Below, piece by piece: positions 1 through 11,880 of a DNA stretch of 64,000 nt (position 1 is its first letter; each line of letters begins with the position of its first letter). The DNA comes from Novosphingobium sp. Gsoil 351 (GTDB lineage Bacteria; Pseudomonadota; Alphaproteobacteria; Sphingomonadales; Sphingomonadaceae). The notes under the pieces were generated by a model. That model was not told where the DNA came from, searched no databases, and saw only the letters and a program-made list of their open reading frames with translations. The position numbers and the translations under genes are program-made. Where the stretch lies: contig NZ_CP046120.1 of assembly GCF_009707465.1 (NCBI RefSeq), forward strand, positions 1 through 64,000, written 5' to 3'.

Positions 1-229
1 GGCGGCTTTACTGGTCCGCTTCCGCGCCACGCCGCTGCCTCGCCGTATCTTTCGTCGCGGCTCGTCAGCTTCTGCCTGGCAATATTCTGCGGACTGGTGG
101 CTAGTCCGATCCGATGGTGATCCTGGCCGCGGTGGCGTTTTTCTGCGGTACGCCGGCAAGATGCGCACCGATGGCGTTGATTTTAATCTAAGCGTTGGCG
201 CGGTCAGCCAGGTCACCGCCGCTGCCGTC
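1..229. other. Unresolved sequence at window edge
   Basis: No gene can be supported here. It lies beyond the apparent C-terminus of the minus-strand COG4223-like gene, within the stretch where reading frames are destroyed by frequent indels. It may hold the last residues of that gene or the start of another. Confidence 0.4.
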
Positions 230-1112
230 GTTGAGGTCGCGCGGTCGCTGAGATCGCGGCGGTTTCGATCAGGATCCAGCGCGCGCTGGGCGCGGACGCG
301 CTCGGCAAGCGCCAGCCAGGGTTGCCCGCGGCGTCGCGCGGCCCGGCATCCGCCGGACTTCGCTCGATCGCGGCTTCGGCGCGCCCGGTTTGCAGGGTCC
401 GGCGCGCGCCCATAGGCGCCGCTCGGGCGCGGGCGGGGGAGGGCACGCTGGCGCGGCGGATCACGAACAGGCTCGCCAGTCCTCGTCCGGGACCCGCAAA
501 AACCACGTTGATCGTCGCGTGGCGGCGCGACCAGCGTGGCTCCAACGCCGCCAGTCCCCGCCTGGCAAGTACCGCCGTCACCGCGCCAGCGCGCGATACC
601 TCGGACCAGGGTGGTGACCGCGTTAATAAGTGCTGCCGAAGCGCAATTTGAGCTGGTCTGGAGAACGTCCCAACGGTGCTCGCTCGGACTGCGTCTGCTG
701 GCTGCGGCGGCAATCAGGGAGTCTTTCGGCACGCGCGGCATTGCCCGGGATGCAGCTTCGGCTCGAGGTTGAGCGGTCATGCGCTGGGCCCGAGCTCGGC
801 CATCCGCACGCCCAGCGCAGTTTGCGCGGGATTCAAGATCCGCCGCGCTCGGCGGGGGGGGCGTTGGGAGGCGAACGGCGCGTAACCGTCGCGCCGGTAG
901 CCGGTTTGCGGAGGTTGAATCTGATCCAGCCCAGGCGGCTCGCCGCCCAAAGGCCGCCCGCTGCACCGCCCAGCGCGACCGCGCAAATCAGCGCTAGCAT
1001 GAGCAATCCGCTCGTCCGGCCTGGGCGCCGCAGCGCGCGACGGCTGGTTCAGATAATCATCCAGCATTCCGTTTTTTGCGTCCGTTTCCCCCGAAGCGCG
1101 CAGTCTGGACAC
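230..1112 (-). pseudogene. COG4223/mitofilin-like inner-membrane protein, reading frame broken
   Basis: Fragments in changing minus-strand frames join into one protein of the COG4223 (mitofilin-like) type that follows hemD in many sphingomonads. A probable GTG start at 1112 gives an N-terminus containing LDDYLNQPSRAAA. After a frame change there is one hydrophobic segment (LLMLALICAVALGGAAGG) near 960-1030. The C-terminal part, around 240-480, reads like the family's conserved end (VIRRASVPSPA, then RALDLIETAAI after frame correction). Role is unknown; family members are single-pass inner-membrane proteins with a periplasmic coiled coil. It overlaps the end of hemD. Several indels are needed to restore it, probably consensus errors. 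Both ends are approximate. Confidence 0.55.
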
Positions 1113-1761
1113 ATCCGTGCGGCCAAGGCCAGGCAGTGCCGTCGTCCGGCCGTGCCGCGCCTGCGACGGACGCCCACCTGAACCTGCCGTCTAAGGGATC
1201 TGTGGGCCGAGGCAGGCGAGATCGATGTTGTCGCACGCGATCCGCAAACGCCTGCACTCGGAAGCGAAATGGCGGGCTGCGGCAGCGGAGTGGAGCAGAA
1301 CCACAGCGCCTCGCCCAGCAACCTGGCGCCAGCCCCGCTCAGCGCAAGCGGCTCGGCTTGGTACACGACCACTGTCTCGAATGACCGTGCCTGGCTCTGG
1401 AAGATAGGGGGATATGCTCGCCCGGCGAGGCGGAGAACGCGGCGGCGTCCATCGCGTGCGAGCTGGGCGGTCAGATCTCAACCCGCCGCTGCCGATTGCC
1501 TTGACCTGAAACCGCCATGGCGTGGCATCGGCAGTCGCTTCGCCCACGACGTAGGCCGGCAGGCATATGCGCCAAGTTTACCCGCCGTAAGCCAAACATT
1601 GGCTGTTGATCAACAGCGCATCGAAGCTGGTTGCCGCCGGACCTTCCCATGCCCTGGGAACGATCCGGTGGTTCGCCATAAGCGGAAGCGCCAAGGCCTT
1701 GCCGCGGCCAACGTTGCGGCGTTGCCAGGCTCCGGGCGAAAGACCAGCAGAACAGCTTCAC
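1110..1761 (-). pseudogene. hemD: Uroporphyrinogen-III synthase, reading frame broken
   Basis: Spliced minus-strand frames give a HemD-like protein: an N-terminus FRPEPGNAATLA near 1740, a middle YVVGEATADA followed by FQVKAIGSGG near 1500-1550, and VVLLHSAAAARHFA then LACLGPQI near 1200-1300. HemD cyclises hydroxymethylbilane to uroporphyrinogen III in tetrapyrrole synthesis. The start looks like a GTG overlapping the hemC stop, the usual hemC-hemD coupling. At least four frame changes are required. Because haem synthesis is normally essential, I infer sequence error and not gene death. Ends are approximate. Confidence 0.65.
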
Positions 1762-2745
1762 CCTCCCGGTCCCGCGAACAGGCGCGTTGATCCCAACCGG
1801 AAGCGCGGACAGCATCTGCGGGCTAGCCGCGCCGGACCGTCCGCATCCGCCATAAACCGGTACCGGATCGTCGCGATCCGCGCCAGCTGTCTCGTTGAAC
1901 AGCGCGGCGCGCATGTCGATCCTGTCGTCGCCGGCGGCACAGCACCGCCACCGGCTGTGGCAATTGCCGCCCAAAGCGGCGAGCAGCGCGCGCTTCCGGC
2001 TACGCCACTTCGGCGCGGCTCGGGGATGATCGATCGCGTTCAGCGCCAAGCGTACCTGTAACCGTAAATCCCGGTCATCCTGTGCTTTTCCAAGGATGGC
2101 GCGGCATTCAATCTAAATCGCGCGCCGCGCGGGGCGGCATCCAGTCGTCGCACTGCCGTGCCGACCTCGCCTCTCGCCCGAAGCCGCGCCAGCCCCGCGG
2201 CGGCGAGCAGGGTGACGTCGGCCTCGCCCGCGGGCCAGCTTGGCGATCCGCGTGGCGAGACGTTGCCGCGGAAGGTCAGGACCGTCACGTCGGGCCGGGC
2301 ATGGAGCATCTGAGGCGGCGCGGCGCGGGGCGCTGGTGCCGACCCGCGCACCGGCCGGGACCGCGGCGATCGAGGCAGCCGACCGAGCACGTCGCACGTC
2401 CTCGCGCGGCAGGATCGCGGCGATCGTAAGCGAAAGCGGGGACGCACGGTCTCGACGTCCTTTCATCGAATGCACGGGGCATCGATCCGGCGCTCGTCGG
2501 CTGCGCGCGCGTCGAGTTCCTTGGTCCACAGCGCCGCCGCCGATCTCCGACGAGGGCGATCCTGCACCCGGTCGCCGCTGGCGATCACCGTTACCAGCTC
2601 GTACTGCTCCCTGGGCCAGAGGGGCGGCACACCCTGTGCCGCCCGGGGTTTCCTCCGCCTGAGCGAGGGAGGCGAGCGAGGCGGGTGCCGAGGCGGAGCG
2701 GGCGGTCGGACGAAGATGGCATGCGCGGGTTGTGCTAATGGCCAT
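1758..2745 (-). pseudogene. hemC: Porphobilinogen deaminase, reading frame broken
   Basis: Hallmarks of hydroxymethylbilane synthase lie in order on the minus strand in different frames: SPLALAQAEE-like start, ELVTVIASGDRVQDRP, LWTKELDA, CPVHSMK, RVGTSAPRRAA, MLHARPDVTVLTFRGNV, EADVTLLAAAGLARL, and ALLAALGGNCHS, which carries the cysteine that binds the dipyrromethane cofactor. The end reads RFMADADGPA...FAGPGG with a stop at 1758. The enzyme polymerises four porphobilinogens into hydroxymethylbilane in the cytoplasm. It is divergent from tsaD, the usual alphaproteobacterial arrangement. Multiple indels and some substitutions break it; the start is approximate. Confidence 0.75.
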
Positions 2746-3823
2746 TTCCGTTCTGAGGGCGCGCGCAACGGCGCTGATCCTGGGATAAGTCGAGCTGCGA
2801 CGAGACTGCGGCGGCGATCGTCGTTACGTCCGCGCCGACGCTTGAACACCGCAATCCTTGCCCAGCACATTGCCTCGCAGGACGAGGGCACCGCTCTGGC
2901 GGGGTGGTTCCCGAAGTCGCAGCGCGGGGCGCATGTCGAGAAGCTCGCTCCGTTGATCGCGGCGACGCTGGCCGAGTGGGGCTGACCTGTCCGACATGGA
3001 CGCCACGCCATCGCCGCGGCGACCGCAGGGCCGGGGCTGATCGGCGGGGTGATGGTCGGCTACGGTGCGGCCAAGGCGCTGGCAATGGCTGGACAAAAGC
3101 CGCTGCTCCTGGTCAACCATCTCGGGACACACGCCCTGTCGCCGCGGCTGGCCGATCCCGGCGCTCGCCCATCCCTATTGTCTGCTGTTGGCGGCGGCAT
3201 TGCCAGGGTGCTCGAGGTCCGTGGGTGGGAGACTAATCGCAGGTTGGCGACCACGATCGACGATGCCCTGGGAGAAGCGTTCGACAAGACCGCCAAGCTG
3301 CTGGGCCTTGGCATCCCGGCGGGCCGCCGAGCGGTGGAGAAGCTGGCGAGGCAAGGGAACCTCGCGCGATCAGATTTCCCCCGGCCACCGTGGGGCTCGG
3401 GCGACGGCAACTTCTCGTTCGCCGGGCTCAAGAGCGCTGTGGCGCGGATCGTGCAGGGCGGTGGAGGGACCCCGCCGACGTCGCCGCCTCGTTCCAGCAG
3501 GCCGCAATCGATTGCGTGGTGGATCGCACGCGCATCGCGCTGGGCGGCCTTTCCGGGATGAGCGCGCTGGTCGTCGCCGGCGGGGTCGCCGCCAATGCTG
3601 CCATCGCGCCGCGTCGGCGCTCGCGGCGGAATGCACGGCCTGCGATTCGATGCACCGCCGCACCGCCTTGTGCACCGCACAACGCGGCGATGATCGCCTG
3701 GGGCTGGGGGGCGGCGGCGCGGTGGCAGCGGGATACGCCGATCCGCTCGACGCCATGGCTCGCCCGCGCTGGCCGCTCGACCCGACCGCCGAGGCGGTGC
3801 GCGGCGCAGGGGTCAAGGCATGA
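2742..3823 (+). pseudogene. tsaD: tRNA N6-adenosine threonylcarbamoyltransferase, reading frame broken
   Basis: Fragments in all three plus frames assemble into TsaD (Gcp/YgjD): SSCDETAAAIV-like start near 2790, [83 protein letters not shown], and a C-terminus VRGAGVKA ending at 3823. With TsaB and TsaE it makes t6A37 on ANN-decoding tRNAs. The stop overlaps the gpsA start (ATGA). Both substitutions and indels separate it from a normal TsaD, for example around the expected GGH metal-binding motif near 3190. TsaD is essential in most bacteria, so a read-quality problem is likely. The start is uncertain. Confidence 0.75.
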
Positions 3824-4825
3824 GTGCGGCCCTGGGGGTCGTCGGAGGGGGAGCGGGGGGCACGGCGCTGGCCAGGCTCCGCGCACAAGACATAGGCACC
3901 GATGCTGCTCTGGGAGCCTGGAGGGGTGGTCGCGCGGCTGAAGGGCCGAGCAATGGCAATCCCCGTGTTCCTGCCAAGCGCGAGCCTGTCGCGAAGCATC
4001 GGGCGTCGCGACGGGCAATCTGGGCGACCTCGCCGATACGACCCGACCGTTCTGTTGGTGACCCCCGCGCAACATCTCGGCCGCATCCTCCGCCCGAGCT
4101 GCCGCGCACGGGGGAGAATGCGACCTGGTGCTGTGCTCGAGGATCGGAAGCGGGCAGCGGACGCCTGATGGCCCGGGTTGCGCACGACGCCGCGCCCGAT
4201 TGCCGCCTGGCAGTGCTCTCCGGCCCGACTTTCGCGCACGAAGTCGCCGCCGGGCTACCGACTGCGGTGACGCTGGCCTGTGCGGGAGGCGAGGAGCAGT
4301 GGGGGGGCGGCTGTCGGTCGCCATGGCCCGGCCCTCGTTCGCTCCTATTCCGATGACGTCACGCGGCGCGGAGATCGGCGGCGCGGTCAAGAACGTGCTG
4401 GCGATCGCCTGCGGGGTGGGACGGGCTCCAGCTCGGCCAGAACGCGCGCGCGGCGCCTGATCAGCCGCGGCTTTGCCGAAATGCTGCGTTTCGGGCTGGT
4501 TTTGGGGGCGCGGGCGGAGACGCCTTTCGGGGTTGAGCGGGCTGGGCGATCTGGTTCTGACCTGCTCGTCGACCGCGAGCCGCTATAACTTTCGCTGGGC
4601 AAGGCGCTGGGCGAGGGGCGCGGCGACGGCCGACGTCCTGGCCAACCGCAGCACGGTGGCCGAGGGCGCGCACCGCGCCGGTGCTCGCCGGAATCCCGCC
4701 GATCGATCGGGGGATCGACATGCCGATCGTCCGGGGTCTGCGCGCTCGCTGGGTGAAGCACCCGCGCGCGCGAGGTCGTGGCCCGCCTGCTCGCCCGTCC
4801 GTTGCGCGCCGAACGGGGCGATTGA
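3820..4825 (+). pseudogene. gpsA: NAD(P)H glycerol-3-phosphate dehydrogenase, reading frame broken
   Basis: The start [18 protein letters not shown] is the GpsA nucleotide-binding loop (normally GGGAWGTALA). It is followed in changing frames by [13 protein letters not shown], [75 protein letters not shown] and STVAEGA, ending REVVARLLARPLRAERGD with TGA at 4823-4825. The enzyme reduces dihydroxyacetone phosphate to sn-glycerol-3-phosphate for phospholipid synthesis. It is translationally coupled to tsaD. At least six frame changes are needed, with extra bases in G runs (for example near 4300 and 4520). Confidence 0.78.
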
Positions 4826-6324
4826 GCTGGTCGAGACGCCTCAGCTTCCGGTCCGCCTGTCCCCGGTTCCACCGACATCGCCGCGCTGGCCAAGGGTGGG
4901 CGCACACGAACTTCCCTCGGCTTCCTGTTGCGCCTGGCGGCGCGCCCTGCCGTTCCTGTTCATCGCCGGGCGGCTCTACGGCAAGGAAAACCTCGGCCGT
5001 TTTGCATCAGCGGTCGTCGCAGTGGAAATCGCCGCGCAGATCGCCACCCTTGGCCGAAACGTGGGTTGGCCCAGCTGCTTCAGAAGGACGATCGCGCGGC
5101 CGCCTGCATCGTCGCTGACGGACTGTTCGTGAGCCTGGGCGTCTCACTTGCACTGGCCGCGCTGCTTTACGCCTTTCCGGTGGTGCTGTTTCCCAGCGGT
5201 ACGGTCGATCCGATCGAGCGGCTGCTGCCGCTGGTGATCTTCCCGATCGCGGCCGGCGACATTGCGCTGGCCGCGCTGGCGTTCCGCTATGACATCGCCA
5301 CTACCGTCCGCGCGCGCGTTCGTTGGTCGAGCCGTGGGTGCTGTCGATCGCGGCGGGGACCTTGTGGTTTGTGATCCCGCAAACCGGGATGGTCGCGGCC
5401 TATTTCCTGTCGATCACCGCGGCGATGCTGGTGGCGATGGTCGCGCTGGTCAAAAGCTATGGCATGCCCCGCGACTGGCAGCCGCATCCGCTTATCCTCG
5501 GCCGCCAGGCGCTGCTCAACTTGCCGATCGCCGGGGCCGATCTGGTCGAATCCGGAACCCGCAAGATCGACATCCTGTTGCTCGGCATGCTGACCAACCC
5601 GTCGATCGTCGGGGTCTATTGGGCCGCGCAGCAGGTCGCCAGCCTGCCGCAGAAGCTCAAGACGAGTTTCGAGCCGATCCTGGGGCCGGTGATCACCAGC
5701 AGCCTGAAGACCAAGGATTACGGGGCCATCGCAAAGCAGGTTTGCCAGGTAGGTTTCTGGATCACCGCCGCGCAGGCGGGAATCGCCCTGGCCTTGGGAA
5801 TCCCCGGCGTGGGCGTGATGGGCCTCGTCGGTCGGGATTTCGTCGGCGGGACCGGCGCGCTCAACCTGCTCGCTCGCGAAGTGGCCGCAGCCACCGCGGT
5901 GGTTGCCGAAGCCGCGCTGATCTATGTCGCGCCCGTCCGCAATCTGGCAATCTCGATCATAGCCATCGTGATCCAGGCGGGCCTGACCGTGCTGCTGATC
6001 GACGCCGCCGAACTTTGGTCGCTGCCCCCGTTGTACAAGGCCGCCGCGGCCGCAGGTGCGTTGTTCGTCGCGCTGGCGTTCTCGTCGGTCGCCAAGGCCT
6101 TGTTGTTGCGCGGCATTCTCCAACACTCGATCACCAACTGGCGCTGGGCGCTGATCTGGGCGACGGTCCCGGCGGTGCTGGTCGGTTGGGTCGTTACGCG
6201 CCTGCCCGAGTGGGCCGAGCTCATTTTCGGCATCCCCGCGATCCTGTTGGCCTATGGCGTGGTGATCTGGCGGCGCGGCTTCGGTCCCGAGGACCGGGTG
6301 CTGTTCAAGCGCGCTAAGGGCTGA
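4826..6324 (+). CDS. Polysaccharide/lipopolysaccharide flippase-like membrane protein, 5' part frameshifted
   Basis: From 5323 to 6324 the frame is intact and encodes 333 residues with many hydrophobic segments. Upstream, frame-shifted pieces (LPFLFIAGRLYGKENLGRFA, then AAACIVADGLFVSLGVSLALA) continue the same protein back to about 4826. The architecture, repeated paired helices with short loops over about 495 residues, fits a MATE/MVF-type oligosaccharide flippase (Wzx/PST-like), which would move lipid-linked sugar units across the inner membrane. It follows gpsA at once. The disruptions near 5060 and 5320 are the last of the dense indels; the start codon cannot be fixed. Confidence 0.65.
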
Positions 6325-6339
6325 ACCGCGCAACGGTTC
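6323..6339 (+). terminator. Short perfect hairpin at the flippase stop codon
   Basis: GAACCG and CGGTTC form six-base arms around a five-base loop, overlapping the flippase stop codon. There is no T run after it, so it is at best a weak or Rho-assisted terminator. Confidence 0.3.
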
Positions 6340-6386
6340 GTCGCGGCTGAGCACCATTCAGTCGGCATTCACGGGCAAAACCGTGT

Positions 6387-6411
6387 CTTCCCGTTCGTCA
6401 CGTTCGGGAAG
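6387..6411 (+). promoter_or_regulatory. Near-palindrome overlapping the ribosome-binding region of the vWA gene
   Basis: CTTCCCG and CGGGAAG flank an inner CGT-C-ACG, with only a TT/TT bubble between. The 3' arm contributes the first bases of the AAGGGA ribosome-binding sequence (6409-6414) ahead of the ATG at 6422, so the hairpin could limit translation initiation. The symmetry is visible; the function is inferred. Confidence 0.4.
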
Positions 6412-6421
6412 GGACAGACCG

Positions 6422-8203
6422 ATGCGAATCGCGCCAATCGTATCCACCACCCTGCTTGCCGTTATCCTGGCGAGCTGCGCCACGCGATCGTCGAACAACG
6501 ACAGGGATCGTCATGACCGGAGACAAGGCGGGCGAGGGCGAGGTGGCCGGCAACGAGCCACTGCCGCCGCTCCCATCGCCGGCACCTCCCTCCGCCAGTC
6601 TACGCCGCCGATGCGAGTGCGAACATGGTCGTCTCCGGGCAGGCGCAGGTCCAGCCGAACCTGCAATCCGCCCCGGTTACAGTCACCGCGCAGAAAGTCG
6701 CGCGCGATTTCCGCGCCGAGCGCGGCAGCAAGCTGGCCCTGCCCACTCCCGCCTATGTTCCCTCGGTCGTCGTTCCGGCCAACCCTGGCCGAGAGCGCTA
6801 TGACGGCAGGACGGTGTCGCCGGTCCATCTCGCCGCTTCCGATCCGGTTTCGACTTTCTCCGTCGATGTCGATACCGGCGCCTACGCCAACAGCCGCCGC
6901 TTCCTCAGCCAGGGTCAGCTGCCCCCGGCGGACGCGGTGCGCACTGAGGAACTGGTCAACTACTTCCGCTACGATTATCCGCTGCCCGCCACGCGCGAGA
7001 CGCCGTTCAGCGTGACCACCGATGTCGCTGCAACGCCGTGGAACCCGGCCACCCGGCTGCTGCGCATCGGCCTTCGCGGGTATGACCTGCCGCGCAGTGC
7101 GCGTCCGCCCGCCAACCTCGTGTTCCTGGTCGATGTCTCGGGATCGATGGGCGAGCCCGAGAAGTTGCCGCTGGTCAAGACCGCGCTGGCTGGGCTTGCC
7201 GACCAGATCGGTCCGCAAGACAAGGTCTCGATCGTCGTTTACGCGGGGGCGGCCGGACTGGTGCTCCCGGCGACCGGTGACAAGCGCGAGATCGTTTCCG
7301 CGCTCGACCGGCTCTCGGCGGGCGGATCGACCGCTGGCGGGGCCGGGCTTCAGCTCGCCTACCAGGTGGCGCGCGACAACTTCATCAAAGGCGGAGTCAA
7401 CCGCATCCTCCTTGCCACTGACGGCGACTTCAACGTCGGGGTCAGCGACAGCAAGGCGCTGATCGCGATGGTGGAGAAGGAGCGCGATGCGGGCGTCACC
7501 CTGACCACGCTCGGCTTCGGGCAGGGCAACTACAACGAGGCGATGATGGAGCAGGTCGCCGACCACGGCAACGGCAACTACGCCTATATCGATAGTGCGC
7601 TCGAGGCGCGCAAAGTGCTGGCCGAGCAGATGAGCTCGACGTTGTTCACGATCGCCAAGGACGTGAAAATCCAGGTCGAGTTCAATCCGGCCGCCGTCGC
7701 GCAATACCGCCTGCTCGGGTACGAAAAACCGCGAGCTCCGCGAGGAGGATTTCAACAACGACAAGGTCGATGCGGGCGACATTGGTGCCGGGCACCAGGT
7801 GACCGCGATCTACGAGATCGTGCCACGCGGCGCCCAAGGCTGGCTCGACCCGCATCGCTATTCTGATCCGGGAAATAGATTTGAAGCGAAACCGCGCGAA
7901 CTGGCCTTCGTCAAGCTGCGCTACAAGTTGCCTGACGACACCACCTCGAAGCTGATCGAACGCGCGGTTCCGGCGGCTCTGTTGGCCAGCGCCGGAGCTC
8001 CGCGGGGCGACATGGCCTTCGCCACCGCAGTCGCCGCGTTCGGGCAGAAGCTGCGCGGCGATCCGCTGCTGGGCAACCTGACCTATGCCGGAATCGCCGC
8101 GCTCGCCGATGGTCAGCGCGACTATTACCGGCAGGAGTTCGCCAAGCTGGTCGGCATCGCCGGATCGCTGGATACCCGCGGCAACGATGTCGCGGTGCGC
8201 TGA
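6422..8203 (+). CDS. YfbK-type von Willebrand factor A lipoprotein, frameshifted
   Basis: The start MRIAPIVSTTLLAVILASCA is a lipoprotein signal with an LASC lipobox and an AAGGGA ribosome-binding site. After one or more frame changes between 6480 and 6640 the main frame (to about 7725) shows the YfbK N-terminal region (STFSVDVDTGAYANSRRFL), then a vWA domain with the MIDAS motif DVSGSMG. A five-A run near 7725 (TACGAAAAACC) carries one extra base; removing it restores YENRELREEDFNNDKVDAG and the C-terminal DUF3520-like part, ending at 8203. Such proteins are envelope-anchored metal-dependent adhesion-fold proteins of unknown partner. I judge the frameshifts to be homopolymer errors. Confidence 0.75.
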
Positions 8204-8230
8204 CCGGCGAACGGCGTTTTGAACCAGAAC

Positions 8231-8295
8231 CCGCTCGTGTCGAGCGAAGTCGATCCATGGCGCGCAGACGTCTCGACTTCGCTCGACATGAGCGG
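8231..8295. repeat. Inverted repeat, family B (23-base arms)
   Basis: The two arms, 8231-8253 and 8273-8295, are reverse complements with a single mismatch. Each contains the core CGAAGTCGA / TCGACTTCG, ending in GAGCGG. The same arm sequence recurs at 43306-43389 and, as a single arm, at 61365-61387. It lies between two genes and resembles a REP/MITE-like dispersed element that could fold into a long hairpin. Confidence 0.8.
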
Positions 8296-8343
8296 AGGTT
8301 GTTGCTTGAAGGCCGGTGACAATTACAGGTGGCGGACAGAACG

Positions 8344-8849
8344 ATGCCTCAGTTGAGTTCGAGCGAAGCGTTGATCCTCGGCGCGATACTCGCGTTGGTG
8401 CTGCTGGTCGCGTGGCGGCTGCTGCGGCGCAAGCCAGAGCGGGTGCGCGCCGATACGGCCGACGTTCTCACCCCGGATCCGCCCCCGCCGCGCGCAACAC
8501 GTTGCTGGTCGATGCGCCGCCCGTGGTCGTATCGCCACCTGCAGCCGAGCTCTTGGGCGGGGTGGCCGAAGTGGTCGCCGCGGCGGTGACTTCCGCTGAA
8601 GCGGCCGGCGATGGCGACGACCTGACCCGGATCAAGGGACTCGGACCCAAGATCGCCACGCTGCTGCGCAGCCTGGGCGTCACCCGGTTCGACCAGATCG
8701 CGGCATGGGGCGAGGCGGACATCGCCCGGATCGATCCCCAATTGGGCGCCTTCCAGGGCCGCATCGCGCGCGACAACTGGGTCGAGCAGGCGGGCTATCT
8801 GGCCGCGGGCGATGTGGCGGGGTTCGAAGCACGGTTCGGCAAGGTCTGA
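8344..8849 (+). CDS. Membrane-anchored helix-hairpin-helix protein, one frameshift
   Basis: The start MPQLSSSEALILGAILALVL leads into one N-terminal transmembrane helix and a basic stretch (RRKPERVR). A frame change near 8480-8500, beside a C5 run, links it to the C-terminal part. That part contains a helix-hairpin-helix segment (LTRIKGLGPKIATLLRSLGV, then RFDQIAAW), which resembles the predicted flap-endonuclease-like 5' domain found in bacterial membrane proteins and ribosomal-protein-linked ORFs. DNA or protein binding is possible; no catalytic domain is visible. The product would be about 168 residues. It is convergent with, and overlaps, the minus-strand gene ending at 8795. Confidence 0.65.
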
Positions 8850-9376
8850 GCCGCGGCGGAAACGCATTCGCTCACCACCGCCCCCGCCACGCCCATCGGC
8901 GGGAGAATCAGTTCGCCGCCCCCCGGCACGGTGGCCTTGAGCCCTGCGCCGAGCAGCACCTCGGCCCGCGGATCGGCGGCGTCGAGAATGCCGCGCCAGA
9001 CATACCCCCTGCTTGCCGATCTTCACCGCGCTCACCGGTAAGCGCAAAATGCCTTTCGATCCCTGGATCGCGAACAGCGCCTGTGCTCCCTTGTCGGCGG
9101 CCGCGAACCGCACGATCAACAGCCGGGCGGCGTGCTTCTCCCACCCCTCGCACGAGATCGCGAGCAGGGCCGGGGCGTCGGCCGGACCGAACCACGCCGC
9201 CCTGGCCGACTGCGCATGGGTCCAGCCGGCAGGACCCGTCGCCACTGGCGCTTTGGCGGCAGCCGACACCGTCGCCAACGGAACGCGGATCGGCTCATCC
9301 TTGCCCGCATTGCCCTTGCCGCAGTCGGCAAGAGCGAGCGACGTCAGAACGGCGGCACAGGCCAACGCTCGCGCGA

Positions 9377-9389
<13 letters not shown>
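8795..9389 (-). CDS. Small exported protein of unknown function, one frameshift
   Basis: The start overlaps the uvrB stop (ATG inside the last codons of uvrB), so it is probably co-transcribed with uvrB. The N-terminus has a hydrophobic signal ([18 protein letters not shown]); the cysteine could be lipidated, although Asp at -1 is a poor lipobox. The rest contains [14 protein letters not shown] and [11 protein letters not shown], a pattern seen in small periplasmic proteins, but I do not recognise the family. An extra G in a five-G run near 9005-9010 breaks the frame; correcting it gives [20 protein letters not shown] and a stop at about 8795. Confidence 0.5.
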
Positions 9390-11572
<2,183 letters not shown>

Positions 11573-11587
11573 GCCGGCGATATGGGC

Positions 11588-11602
11588 GTTCCGCGTTGGT
11601 TC
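11588..11602 (-). promoter_or_regulatory. LexA (SOS) box upstream of uvrB
   Basis: GTTCCGCGTTGGTTC matches GTTC-N7-GTTC exactly, the LexA operator established for Alphaproteobacteria; on the minus strand it reads GAAC-N7-GAAC. It lies 15 bases upstream of the uvrB start codon, where bound repressor would block transcription. Confidence 0.8.
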
Positions 11603-11880
11603 CGCAATCTTCCACGGCGCTGGACGCCAAACGGCGTGCGAAACTCTGTGACCTTTGCAGGATTTGTTCCGCAATAAACCCCTGTTTCAGAGGCTTTTTT
11701 GCCGGGAACCGCGTTGTCCGGCGAGACCGGAGTTGTGACCATTCGCGGTGCGCTGGCTGGAGAGGCGGCGCGCTCGTCCGGCCAGCCCAAGCGGGCCTCG
11801 ATGCACCAATGCCGACGATGGGAAAGAGCGGCGGCGACCCTGCGCGCAATCGGCGGCCGTAGGAAAGTAGAATCCTTGCG
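11603..11880. other. Noncoding stretch between uvrB and the sugar-dehydrogenase-like gene
   Basis: No credible gene. Apart from the LexA box beside uvrB, I see a T6 run preceded by an imperfect CCCCTG/CAGAGG stem near 11681-11701 and a five-base TCCGG/CCGGA hairpin near 11720. Neither is a convincing terminator for the minus-strand gene ending at 11881. Confidence 0.4.

Noticed and set aside
1..5330. True pseudogenisation of hemC, hemD, tsaD and gpsA
   Set aside because: Loss of several essential genes together, with a sharp boundary and mixed error types, is less plausible than poor consensus sequence.
11681..11701. Possible Rho-independent terminator (stem then TTTTTT)
   Set aside because: The stem has a mismatch in six pairs and, on the strand where the T run would act, no gene ends upstream.
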